From the NCBI GenBank assembly GCA_005223375.1, contig RXOD01004254.1, positions 1 through 25,184 on the forward strand: DNA of 25,184 nt, written 5' to 3'. The position numbers were made by a program, and so were the translations under genes. The notes below the pieces were generated by a model. It did not search any database. It was given only the letters and a program-made list of their open reading frames with translations, and was not told the origin of the DNA. Positions 9,093 through 19,200 of the stretch are shown piece after piece; the first letter of the stretch is position 1, and each line of letters starts with the position of its first letter. The stretch is from Amoebophrya sp. AT5.2. Its lineage: Eukaryota > Sar > Dinophyceae > Syndiniales > Amoebophryaceae.

Positions 9093-10035
9093 GTTGACTT
9101 TTGCAGGAGCGATGCGCCCCGTTTTGATTGCTCTAACCTATGAAACAAGTAGTACGTAGTGCCGCGCGGCACTGATAGTTTTTTCTACTTTTCCTAATCG
9201 ATACATATAGAAAGCGATGATAGTCCGTGAATTACGTTGTGCCGGGAGCTGCGGATGTATTAAGGCAAGCCCGCTGCTGCATTCAACGAAAATTCGTCGA
9301 GGACACCGCCACCAGCATGAGCATCAACATCATAACGATTGGCTCTAGTTTGGCTCTCCGCAGCTCTGTCAGGCGTCCGTGAAAGGCCGTGGCCCACCTT
9401 CCGGAAGTCAGGCACTTGCGTGCGCGTTTCTTTGGTTCAGCTTCATCAGGGCAAGACCGTTTCATCATCTTGTGTTTCAAATCATTATCAAAACAGGTTC
9501 TCCGCAAAATGGTGCAAATGTAAGGGTCAGGCTTGACAACTCCTAGTCGAGTGAGAAAAAAGCTAGTGCATGATTCGCAAAATGATCTTGCATGATGCAA
9601 GATTATTTTTCAGCATGTTTGCTCTAGCCGCTGCCGCCGTGGTGAGTAGCGATACATCAACCTCCTTTACCTATTACATATCGCTACAATTATGCTCATG
9701 CTGATGGGCAGCGGAAATCTATGCTTAGACGGATCGATTGTTCATTTACATTTTCATCACATTGTTGGTTCTGTAGACGCTTATAGTGCTTCTTCATTCT
9801 GCACACATCAAGATTGATCTAATTCTGACACAAACAACTAGTAGCACGGAGGTTCTATTCCGGGGTGTATGCACCAGCTGTTGTTTTTGAAACACACTTG
9901 CTGCGAGCCATAGTGCTATAGAAGATGCTTTCTGATCATGATCTATTTTGTTCGAATTCCCTTGCCTACAGCCAAGGACGCCCGTGTAGCTTCTTGGCAC
10001 GACTTGACATCAAACTCAATTGCAGCAGGCTCCCG
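9093..10035. other. Intergenic region upstream of the dioxygenase gene
   Basis: Promoter side of the dioxygenase gene and 3' side of the MGNWC gene. Apart from the doubtful ORF at 9283-9468 it looks non-coding and AT-richer. A near-perfect palindrome CTTGCATGATGCAAG lies at 9587-9601. Confidence 0.4.
9283..9468 (-). CDS. Possible 61-residue protein with hydrophobic C-terminus
   Basis: The first real ATG of this open frame is at 9468. The product begins MMKRSCPDEAEPKKRARK, with a basic nuclear-signal-like patch. It continues through an Arg-rich helical part and ends with a Met/Leu/Val-rich segment (IVMMLMLMLVAV) that could be a tail anchor. The later codons have GC-rich third positions like the neighbouring genes. 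It is short, matches nothing I know, and could be a last exon or chance. Confidence 0.25.
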   Translation of the reverse strand: MMKRSCPDEAEPKKRARKCLTSGRWATAFHGRLTELRRAKLEPIVMMLMLMLVAVSSTNFR

Positions 10036-11649
10036 TCACGCGTGCAAGGCCCCCACACCACCGTTAGAGCCAGGGCAGTCGACTCGTCGCGCCGCTTCCG
10101 CGTAGCATCCCCGCAAGATCTCATTTACGTTCGTCAGGTTCACTTCGACCTTGGACGGCGAAGGCCCAGCCCTGTCGTTCAACATCGCGCGCTGCACCGC
10201 CGTCGCATAGCAGGCCGTCAGGACCGTTGTACTGGCACTTGTCTTGTTGTTTCCCTCCTTGCCATTGTCGGACGACGAGTGAAACTGAAAGTCCTCGTCC
10301 CGGTGAAAACCTCGACTTACCGCTCCAGCTGCGTTCCTGATGGCCCCCTCGTAGCATGCTACCAGAATCGCTGGAGCTTCTAGTGTTGATGGCGTCTCGT
10401 CCACGGCGATGTCGGCGGCCAACAGATTGACGCTCTCCTCGCCGGAACCCGCGGCCGCATCGCCACCTGGAAAGCACGTCGATTCGATTTCTTTGTCTTC
10501 CTCGCAGCTATTGATCGATAATTATCCGCATAGATACAGTGACAATTAAATTGGTACGGTTGTCCGGTATTCCGATTATTTCATCCCTCCCGCCGGCCTC
10601 CCCCTCCACGCCCGCCCCCCAACTGGAATCTTCCTGAGACTGAGACAAACCCCCAGTTCCGGCATGATCGCATTCCAACGTCCTCCTCGTCAGGGCCACA
10701 TCCTTTGATACGCAGCGCTCGATGGAACGCTGCAGCAAATCGAAGTCCGGAACTGGTAGCGCGAGCGGGTGCGGGTCGTATTCGTGTGCGACTTGTGCCT
10801 GCTCTTCACGACCTACACTTCCGACTATTGCGTGGTCTCCCTGTTGTAAGAACAGCTCCCCGCTGGAGGTGTGCGACGAAGACTTCTTCGCCTGGGCGTT
10901 GGATGCAGTGGAATTCTCCGCGCTTCCGCCTTTGCCAACAGGAGGCTCCAGAAATTCGCCCTGTAGTTCTCCTTCTACTTCTGTACCTGGTTCGGCGCGG
11001 ATGCGTTCCACGACGGCCGGTAGCGTTCCGTTCTCCAGTCCCCGCTGCATCCGCCGCACCATCGTCGGCACGTCAATCAGCGCGGGGCCATTGTAGTCGG
11101 AGGAGTCCGTCAACAGCATGGTCGAATTCGGATTCGGATTCACTTCACAGGAAACCTCGCGCGACAACATATTGCACTGGCTGCCGACAGCACCTTGTAG
11201 ACTGGAGGAGAAGGACGGGAGCTTGTGCATTTTCGCATGATGCAGGTGCAGATGGCTGGAGGCCGATTTGGACGCGGGGCCCGTAGAGGGAGGCTGGAGA
11301 TGCTTATGCTGGTGCGGAGATGAGGAAGAAGGTACCGCTCCATGCCCGGACTTTACCTGTGCCGATGAGCGAGTGAAGAAGCGACGAGACAAATGTTGTT
11401 GATCTGGAGCTGGAACATAGCAACGTACAGCACTTAAGTTACGGACGAAGGGCTGTACGCTCAAGCTGCTATGCTGAAGTAAAGTACCTGCCTGAATCCC
11501 TGTTGATGTTGTGCCGCAGCTGGGCTTGGTACGATTTGATCCATCCTCCCCTGCTCGTTTTGCGCCTGGCTGCCGAGGCGCAGCTGGTTTTCGGTTTGCG
11601 GCACAACAGCCGCCGCTGCACGGGCGGAAGTCCCGCACCAATTACCCAT
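10036..11649 (-). CDS. Three-exon protein with MGNWC start and C-terminal Cys-Tyr repeats
   Basis: Model: exons 11649-11488, 11356-10558 and 10466-10036, giving 463 residues. Introns of 131 and 91 nt have GT-AG ends, good pyrimidine tracts and matching phase. The start MGNWCGTS fits an N-myristoylation signal (Gly2) next to a Cys that could be palmitoylated, so a membrane-tethered cytosolic protein is possible. The middle is Ser/His/Pro-rich with a run of His (HLHLHHAK). The C-terminal third holds three related 13-residue units: ILVACYEGAIRNA, VLTACYATAVQRA and ILRGCYAEAARRV, with Cys-Tyr at about 358, 406 and 441. I do not recognise the family. The units look like short amphipathic helices, and one possibility is a small binding or dimerisation motif. 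Exon 1 uses the ATG at 11649 because the other frame has no ATG upstream. Confidence 0.7.
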
Positions 11650-11790
11650 GCTCACTTTATTATTGCAAAAACTTGTAGTTTTTTTGAAAAACTGGAGGGT
11701 GTTCGCAGCTCTATGTATTTATTCTAGAAGACGAGCTTACGCTGACGACTTTTTGTTGACAAGCGACATCACAGAAACTAACACTACACA

Positions 11791-11830
11791 GCTTCTTGTA
11801 GTAGTTCCGTGCTTCTTGTAGTAGTTCCGT
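11791..11830. repeat. Perfect 20-bp tandem repeat, two units
   Basis: GCTTCTTGTAGTAGTTCCGT is present twice back to back (11791-11810 and 11811-11830). It lies about 150 bp upstream of the start codon of the MGNWC gene. Confidence 0.95.
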
Positions 11831-12338
11831 GTAGCCATGTCTTGGAAAAAGATTGTCCTGAGTTAGCACCTTCATTTGCTGCAGAGCAGTGCTTCGTAGG
11901 AATGGTGGTCTCTCAGAGGTTCGCCCTTTTTAGTCCTCACCCTTTTCCGGTTGCGGCAGTAGAACACCATGAAGCAACATAGCCAGGAGGCGCCACGACC
12001 AAATAGGCCGCGGACGCAGAGAAGTAAGCTCAATAAGCTGCTGCTATCTTGACGTGTCGAAGTTTCTGGATTCATCGTCCCTGCAACACTGCACGACCTT
12101 AGGGCAAGTATTTAGAGCAGCTCACTGCCACGGCATGCATAGCGAGAGCGTTCGCATTCGCTGTCTTCGACGAGAAATGTTGATACAGAATGAGAAAAGA
12201 CGAGGGCAAAGATACGTTTTGCTTTGCTGAGAGACAGAGTCGAAAGGGTTTAACCTTCGAGTAGAAAGGGGTGTTAGTAACGTACTTCGGGTTGCCCTTC
12301 GGGTTCTTTGGGTGCATCATTTTCAGAAGTTGATACCT

Positions 12339-12364
12339 GCTGCAGCCAGCGCCCCGGCTGCAGC
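12339..12364. other. Strong hairpin, 9-bp stem
   Basis: GCTGCAGCC (12339-12347) pairs perfectly with GGCTGCAGC (12356-12364) around an 8-nt loop AGCGCCCC. It lies alone in the AT-richer intergenic region. It is not followed by a U-run, and its role is unknown. Confidence 0.75.
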
Positions 12365-13163
12365 GTGGTCGCCATGGCCATACTCGCTTTCGTTTGTTAT
12401 TTTGGCTTGAAATATACTTACTTACTTGGCTGCCACGCCATCCAGCACTCGCAATTATGCGGTTGGTCAAAATTATTTGCATGTTTGTGCATACTTAGTT
12501 ACACTCTGTTTCCTTCAACGTATGTAAATCTATGAATATAAGTGCCGGCGCTACTAGTAAGCCGTACCCCGAAAACAGGCTGGCTTCTTTCTCTCACGGT
12601 GCGGCCCCACGGGCAAGCATTGCATTCTGTCATTTTTGGACTAAACGAAATCAATGGGTGGCAGCCTCAGAATTTGGCACAGAAATACAAGTTTTATCAA
12701 AATCAGAACCGCAACCGATAGACATTTTTCTGGGTACGTAGGGCGCAAAATTCTCATTCACTTGGAATACAGGACAACGACAAACTTTTCATCTTTGGTT
12801 TCACCCTTATTATAGGGCGGCAGACCAGTGTTAAAGCCGTCGGCGCCGCGACTGGGCACCGACAGTTTGACACTATATTCATTTCAAATGTGCCTACGCA
12901 CATCCACAGCCACATGCTTTGATAATATTATTTCTATGCTCAGCCACTACACTCAAACTCAAACGCAAACCTGACAACGTTAAATACATCGTAATAAATC
13001 AAATTCAAATACTAACAAACTAGCTACGAGCCACTAATACATCATCTTGAACTTCACTGCTGTTTCCCTACCCTGTCGACTGAGACGCGCCTTCATTTCC
13101 CGCGGTACTGCAGCGAATAGTGCAGGGCCGAGGTTGCTCACCCGCCGCGCCAGAGCGATGGGG

Positions 13164-16100
13164 CTACTTTTTGTTCTTCGGTTGTTTCTTGCTCTTGCCA
13201 TTTCGGTTTCCCCCACCGGAAGCTGCTGCACGAGTAGAAGTGGTAGTCGCGCCACTGCTTACTACTGCTGCGGCTGTTCCTCCTGTTTCCTGCGTCGCAG
13301 AGGCACAACCGCCGACCCCCCCACTACGACTACCACTACCATTCGCAACGTGGATCTCGGCACCAGCCAAATTCTTGTAGAGTTTTCCTTTTTCGTATTT
13401 GTCGAAGATGCCTCCCTTCAGCCACTCTCGCCATATTTTGTCGACAATCTTCGGATCCTTTCGCTGATGCGGCCTCCCGCTGCTCGGCGGCGGGAAAATG
13501 GGATCGTAGCTCTGCAGCACGCGCGAGAAAGCGCTGTGTCTCTCGCTGAAAACGGACCGGCCGTTGCTCAAGGACTTGGCACTCGCGCTCAAGGTCGTCA
13601 AGCCGGCTCGCGAGGAGGGCACCGCTTTTTTCGACGAAGACGCCCACGCGGCCGGTGTTGGGGGGGGCGCTGGCGGTGCGGCCGCTCCTGCTGTGGGAGG
13701 TGCGGGCGAATTTGTACTGGTGGAGGATGGTGGCCGGGGTACTTGGGGCCCGCCGAGGAGGAGGGCATTTGACTTCAAGGCCTCCAGATCTTTCCTGCAG
13801 CAGTCGCAGATACTGTCGGGGTCCACGTTGTGAAAGAGACCGCCTTTCGCGAACAAGTCCGAAAAGTTGCAACCGGGGGCCGCGCAGGACGTAGGCAGCA
13901 TCGTCGGTGTAGTACTACCGAAGCCAGTGCCTGTGGTCGCGGATGGGGAAGACACGGATGCTGTGGCAGAGGACCCAGAGCCAGAAATCGCAGGGCCAGG
14001 GATACTCGTAGCGCTAGCCGAACCCCATCCCGAACACGGGCTGCTGGTCACGCTTTTAGTTTTACTCCACCACCCTAGCGGACCACATGAGGAGCTGCTC
14101 GTCGAGGCTGTGCCACCAGTCGAGGTCGAAGATGTCGTGGAGTTTTCCGATCCCCGGCGATCGGTCGTTCCCATTGTCGACGGGACAGGAGGTTGATGTG
14201 GCGGAGGGGCGGCCGTGGGAGGAGGCGCCCCCGAAGAAGTCGAATGGGGGGCAGGAGTGCCCTTCTGCTGCCTCCTGCAGCGTTGTTTTGCGTCGTAGAG
14301 CTTCTGCTTCAGCATGGCCTTATACTCCGAAGTGCCGCGCTTTGGCGGACTCGTTCCGCCTTTGATGCCGGCTGCACCTGCAACCGACCCGCTGATGGTG
14401 GACGTCGCACTTGCGCCAGTCGCCCTGCCCTTGTTCAACTTGGACTTCTTACCACGACCTGGCTCGCGGCAGCTGGAGGACGGGGCCTGTAGTATGGGAT
14501 GGATGAAATGCATTCAGATACTTCGTCCACAGGAGACCACGACGAACAAAAGTTCGTACTGTGCGCTTCGAATACAGCACCGCTTGAGCAACGGAGCAGA
14601 TGCGAGCAACTGAAAAAGCAATCGGTACCACGGCAGCATTAGCATTTTCCAAGCCCGCTTTCACACTTCTTGGACTTCTTCCCGTGACCTTGCAGTACTC
14701 TTCGAGGAGTACTGTTTCTCTGTTTTGACCCTTCCTTACGACGATATCGTCCAGCCCGAAGGCTGCGGCGCCCGGCCTATTGTAGAATCCCTGCTTCCGC
14801 GGCCCGCCACTGACAGTCGAGGAGCATAATTGCACCGCTGCGCGACCACTGGCAACCGAAGGAGCGGCCGATGATGCGAGCACATCCGATTTCGATTTCG
14901 GCCCTGAAGTTGTACTAGAAGTAGTAGAGCAGGAGGCGGAGGCCTTAAAGACACTATTACTTGAACTTGTCGTCGCAGGATGCGGCGAGCCCACCTGCTC
15001 AACGACCTGGCACGCGTGGTTGTTCATCACCTCGCGCAGCCACCTTCGGTTCATCTTCTCCCGCGAGGACGACGACCACGCGTTACCCTTTGGTCGTGAT
15101 ATCATGGCCGAAGGCGAAGGGCTACTCCAAGCGGCGCTACTCCAACGAGCACCTCGGTCGAGCAGTGCTGCCCCCCACGAATCGAACGACGACATGGTCG
15201 TCGAGGTGCTCGTGGAGTCGATGTTAGGGGCACTAGTATTGGTAGAAGAAGACGATCCGCTGGCGGTCGCTCCCTGTACAACCCGCCCGTAGTCTTCGAA
15301 TGTGGGGGAGCCGACTGCGAAGAGGCGCGAAGTAGACAGAACGCGGCAGGGCGACGAGGACGCACACCAAAAACTCCTGCTAGTACTGCCATCCTTGGTG
15401 CCCGCAGTGTCCTCCCCTTTGCAGGTTCTTCGCCGTTTCTTGGCCTCGTCGTCGTCGTCGTCGCGCTCGCTGTCCCCCGGCGCAAGCAGTCTGTCATTTG
15501 TTGAGGCGCCAGACCCTCTGCTAGTTGTTCCTGCTGCCGGGGTCGCCTTGATGTTCTTGGAACTGCTTCCAACGGGCTCCCACCGCAGGCTCCACGTCGG
15601 CTCGCCGGCTCTGCATAGGCGCATTCCACCGTAGCTCTTGCCCCCACCCGCACCCTCCCTCGTCGGGAGCTTTTTATACCTGTCGTCCTCTCCCGCAATC
15701 GGTAGAAAGACGTATGGCGGGACCAGCTATGACAAGTGGCTAAGAGGTAAAGGAAATGTTGGGGGGCTCTTCGGCGGGGTGTCGTTCGGCTACTGTCCTG
15801 GGGAGAAGTTCGCGAATAAAGAGGCAGAAACACGGCTATCCGCGGTCGGCAGACCACTTGCGGATCTGCAGCCTTCGTACCGCTTTTTAGGCTGGCAATA
15901 GATCGACTTACCAGTGGGCCTGGGTGGAGGTGCCCTTTTTGTTATTGCTCCCCTTGTTCACCAATCTAGTTCTAGTCTGTGGCTTGTTCCGACCTCCCTC
16001 CAATCAATGGCTCGTCGTCACCGAGGCAGCCACATCCCCCTATACCCCTATCGATTGCACCATCTCTGAATAAACCACCCCAGAGCCCTACGCGCAGAGT

Positions 16101-16199
16101 CGACTTCAGAGCGCCCCCTCAGTCGGCACTCGCCATCGCAAAGGGGACCCAACACACCACAGTACAAGTACCACTTACCAGCTGCTTGCTTGCCATCAT
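13164..16199 (-). CDS. Four-exon low-complexity protein, function unknown
   Basis: Model: exons 16199-16179, 15976-15912, 15679-14629 and 14486-13164, giving 819 residues with phases consistent throughout. The donors of the two small exons are GTAAGT; the donor at 14628 is GTACCG. Exon 1 encodes only MMASKQL. An alternative start of exon 3 at 15726 (after CATAG) reads into a coding-like PPYVFLPIAGEDDRY but breaks the phase with exon 2, so the 5' end is uncertain. The product mixes Ser/Thr/Gly/Pro runs with short ordered islands: MRLCRAGEPTWSLRWEPVG, a poly-Asp and KKRRR patch, KMNRRWLREVMNNHACQVVE, YNRPGAAAFGLDDIVVRKG, a Cys-bearing CNFSDLF...CDCCRKDLEALK, and KIVDKIWREWLKGGIFDKYE near the end. 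The basic C-terminus (KSKKQPKNKK) could be a nuclear signal. No known domain was recognised. Confidence 0.6.
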
Positions 16200-16201
16200 C
16201 A
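16197..16201 (-). other. Stop/start overlap TGATG between adjacent genes
   Basis: The TGA ending the giant gene (16201-16199) shares its A with the proposed ATG of the next gene (16199-16197), and a second ATG follows at once. Coding-like codons run right up to the TGA, so the downstream gene has no untranslated spacer. Confidence 0.45.
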
Positions 16202-19200
16202 GGTCTCGCTTCCTAAGACGTGCGGCTCGACCCTGCCGTCCCGCAGATTTGCGGTCATGCGGGCGTGCAGGATGTCGTATATTTTCTTGTCCGGACAGAA
16301 CTGTTCCCGCTTCGTTATCCTCACCTCCTGTCCCTTGAAGATCTTCATCTTCTTCTTGGGGAGAGTAGTCGTTCCAGGAAGCTCCTCTTCGCGGCAGAAG
16401 ATCACCCCCTCGCGGTACTCCGGAGCGCTCGTAGAATTTCCACCAGCAGGAGAGGTTTGCTGTTCTTCGGAGGTTTGATGCCGGGACTTCTGAAGATTTC
16501 CGGCGCGCTGCTTTTTGTTCATCGCGCCCTTTCTGATCTTATTTGATGTGTTTGGTATGCCGCTAGACGAGGCACAACTACCCTCGCCATCGCCCTCGCC
16601 CACGTGGCTGATCACCTCGGAACTCACCTCCCGGATCACCCGCCAGGCTTCGAAGGCGCCGTTTTCCAAGAAATTCACCTTCACCTCGACCGTCGCGCGA
16701 CTCTTTGTCGGATCGCGGGGGAGTTGGTTCCGGCGTGAAGTGGTAGTGGCTGGGAGTTGATGTGGTCCACAGACGGTGCTGGTTCTTGCGACATTAAAAT
16801 TGAGTCCGGCGCGAGAGCCGCCACCAGTGCAAGAAGTGGCGGCGCGAGAAACATCGGAGATTGACTCCGTGACGTCCGGCGCGAGAAACAGCTCATGGTC
16901 CTCCTGGGTGAGGACACTCAACTCCCTCGCCGGGATGAAGAACGTCTCGCTGCCCAGCACCTTGTTCTTGTTATCGGAAGTCGGACGCTCCGAGGGGAGG
17001 ACGGATGGCTCGTTTATTTCAGTAGTCACGACCTCCATCTTTTTGTGCATTGGGGCGACGAGGAAGGCCGTTAACGCGCGGCGCACGTCGCGAAACAAGG
17101 CTGCGTCCTCCGGTAATATGGGGCTTTTCGGCGGAATGGTAATGGACGTGGCGTAGGCACTGGGCGTGGAGCTTGATGCGGCGGGGCGCTTGTTCTCCGG
17201 CGTAGGAGGCGTCTTGACGGGTCGCCGCTCAGAAGGCTGATTCGGCTCCACAACCCGCTGCTCCACCGGCTTAGGATCCGATCCTACATCGTCCGCTCCA
17301 GGGGGAGAGGCAGCAGAGCAACCGGCTGTTCCAATGATCGACAATTCCCCGACCAAGCGCTGTTCCAAATCGGACCAATACGCCTTGCATTTTTCGACGC
17401 GCTCCTCGAGCTGCTGGCGTTTCGACGGGTAGTTCTGGAAACTGCGCTTATTCCCCGGCAGGTGGGCGCGGCAAAACTCCAGGGCGCGGCGGCGACAAGC
17501 GCTCGGGGCAGACGCGTCCCAAAAGTTCTCCGCTGTAGAAGACGATACGAAAAAAGTGAAGAATCTGAATGTGGAAAGAGGGCCATAATGTGATAAGTTG
17601 CAGCACCTCAGAATGCTAGAGCGGTACCACCGGCCGGAGTTACGATGTGATGATAGTGCTCCAGGACCTTCATGCTCATGATATTTTCTTATTACAACTG
17701 ATGCACTTTGTTTCCCATCATATTCAGCAAGATCATATACCTTGGTCGAGTTCATCATCATCGTACTATGGCTAGTTCAGTGCAAGAAGTAGAACATAGG
17801 AGTGCCTCAGACAGAGGTGCGTAGCCACTCGCGTTTGCAGAGAACATCTGCGCAAGCGCGCCTCCTCTGCAAGAAGCGGACACAAGCGACTACCGCGATC
17901 GCATCATCATCGACGGCCGCGCGGTGCTTCTCGATCAGGCTGTCCGCTCCGCGTCCAAGTAGTCCCGGTAGTTCCACTCACGCTGCTGATCATCTCGCTG
18001 TGTCCGTTTCTCTTCGCATACAACGATGACGATCGAGAAAACAAACTAGCATCGAGAACTCAGTTACCGAAATATCCCAGCGGGCGACCACACGGTCCCT
18101 GTGTACTTCCCGTCTGTTGCCGGGTGCTACACGCGCTGCCTCCAAACGGAGAGGACCTGTTTTGGATTTTTTTCTTTGGACTTTTGCGATTGCGACTTTT
18201 TTGGAATTTTCGTAACTAAGGGACTACGACGAGATAAGTAGTACGACATCCAATTCATTGACCTAAGAAAGTGCTGACCAACTTTGCTGGGGCCAAGAAG
18301 GGTGGCGAGTGTCATCTCCACTTTCGCTGGGGCGCCCTACCTAGCAGCATTATCATCGAGGGGCCGGGTGCCTTATGGGGCCCAGCGTCGGCTTCCCATG
18401 TTTGAATATACTAACTTACATAAGCTGTAGTACCCGCCATTCAGCAGTTTCCCCCACGCCGCCGCCGCGCTTCCTGGAGTAGTAATAGCGACACTGCTCG
18501 CAGATGCCTCGGTCCGTCCACCCCCGAGCAGCAACCGCGTGGCCTCAAGATTCGTCTTCATACTCTGATGGGTGACTGGAGGGCGGTTCTTCTTCCGCGC
18601 GGTTGTGCGCGTCGAAGGGGTTCCGCAGTCCTCGTCGTCTTGGTCCGCCTCCTCTTTGAACTGGGGGGGGAAAATGGGGGAAAAAGAAGTACCCGAAGTC
18701 CCTGCAGTCGAGGAGTTGGCGGAGGAGCAGGAGGACGTCATCTTAAAGATTTCCGCGGCCACGGACTTCTTCACTGGGTGGCTGTGGCTGTTGCCCTGCT
18801 GGAGCAAGTTTGTGGTCTTGGTTTGCAGCTGCTCTCCTGCGTTGGGGCTTTTGCCGCGGCGAGATGAAGACGAAGAGTCTTCTTTCTCTACTGCTGTCTC
18901 ATCTCTTTGATGCTCCGCTTCGTCATCCGTCATTGATGCGGTACCCTTCTCCACCACGCGCTCCGAGCAAGCCGCACCGGGAGGGCCTGCAGCTTTGGGC
19001 GTCGGTACCGATACCGTCGCCTCGGCAGTTTTCGAACTTGCACTCGCAGCACCCAGAGGAGCGCCGGTCTTGATATTAGCGGAGGAAACCTTTTTTGAAA
19101 AATTACCCTTCATCGCAAGCTGCGAGAGAGACACAGCACCTCCTGCCGCACCAGCAGCGACCGCTTTTTTCTTCACCGCAGCGGGCGGATGACACGGCGC

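Larger units (their letters stand above)
11650..13163. other. Long intergenic region
   Basis: 1.5 kb, AT-richer than the genes, with only short open frames of non-coding composition on both strands. It contains a 20-bp perfect tandem repeat (11791-11830), a 9-bp direct repeat CTTCGGGTT (12285-12293, 12297-12305), and a strong hairpin (12339-12364). It should hold the promoter of the MGNWC gene and the 3' end of the gene ending at 13164. Confidence 0.5.

Noticed and set aside
9614..9641. Possible plus-strand mini-exon reading MFALAAAAV between TTTTTCAG and GTGAGT
   Set aside because: No partner exon on the plus strand; the splice-like words are short enough to occur by chance.
9945..9965. GTTCGAATTCC resembling a tRNA T-loop
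   Set aside because: No acceptor stem, D-arm or anticodon arm can be paired around it.
11825..11850. Resemblance to the dinoflagellate spliced leader (TCCG..TAGCCAT..TTGG)
   Set aside because: It needs two gaps and several mismatches, and lies on the strand opposite to all genes; most likely chance.
12099..12482. Minus-strand 127-residue open frame
   Set aside because: Low GC at third positions, no ATG context or splice logic, and it spans a hairpin; judged non-coding.
13047..13772. Plus-strand 241-residue frame with Cys-rich start
   Set aside because: It lies wholly opposite the last exon of the 13164-16199 gene, whose frame is longer and fits the exon phases.
16236..16327. Alternative 92-nt GT-AG intron that would fuse the giant gene to the next one
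   Set aside because: The sequence it would remove has strong coding character (KREQFCPDKKIYDILHARM), so the stop at 16199 is preferred; kept as an alternative in the findings.
17813..17945. HRAAVDDDAIAVV resembles the third motif of DEDD exonucleases
   Set aside because: No first or second exonuclease motif (DxE, NxxxD) is visible in neighbouring exons, so the likeness is too weak for a call.
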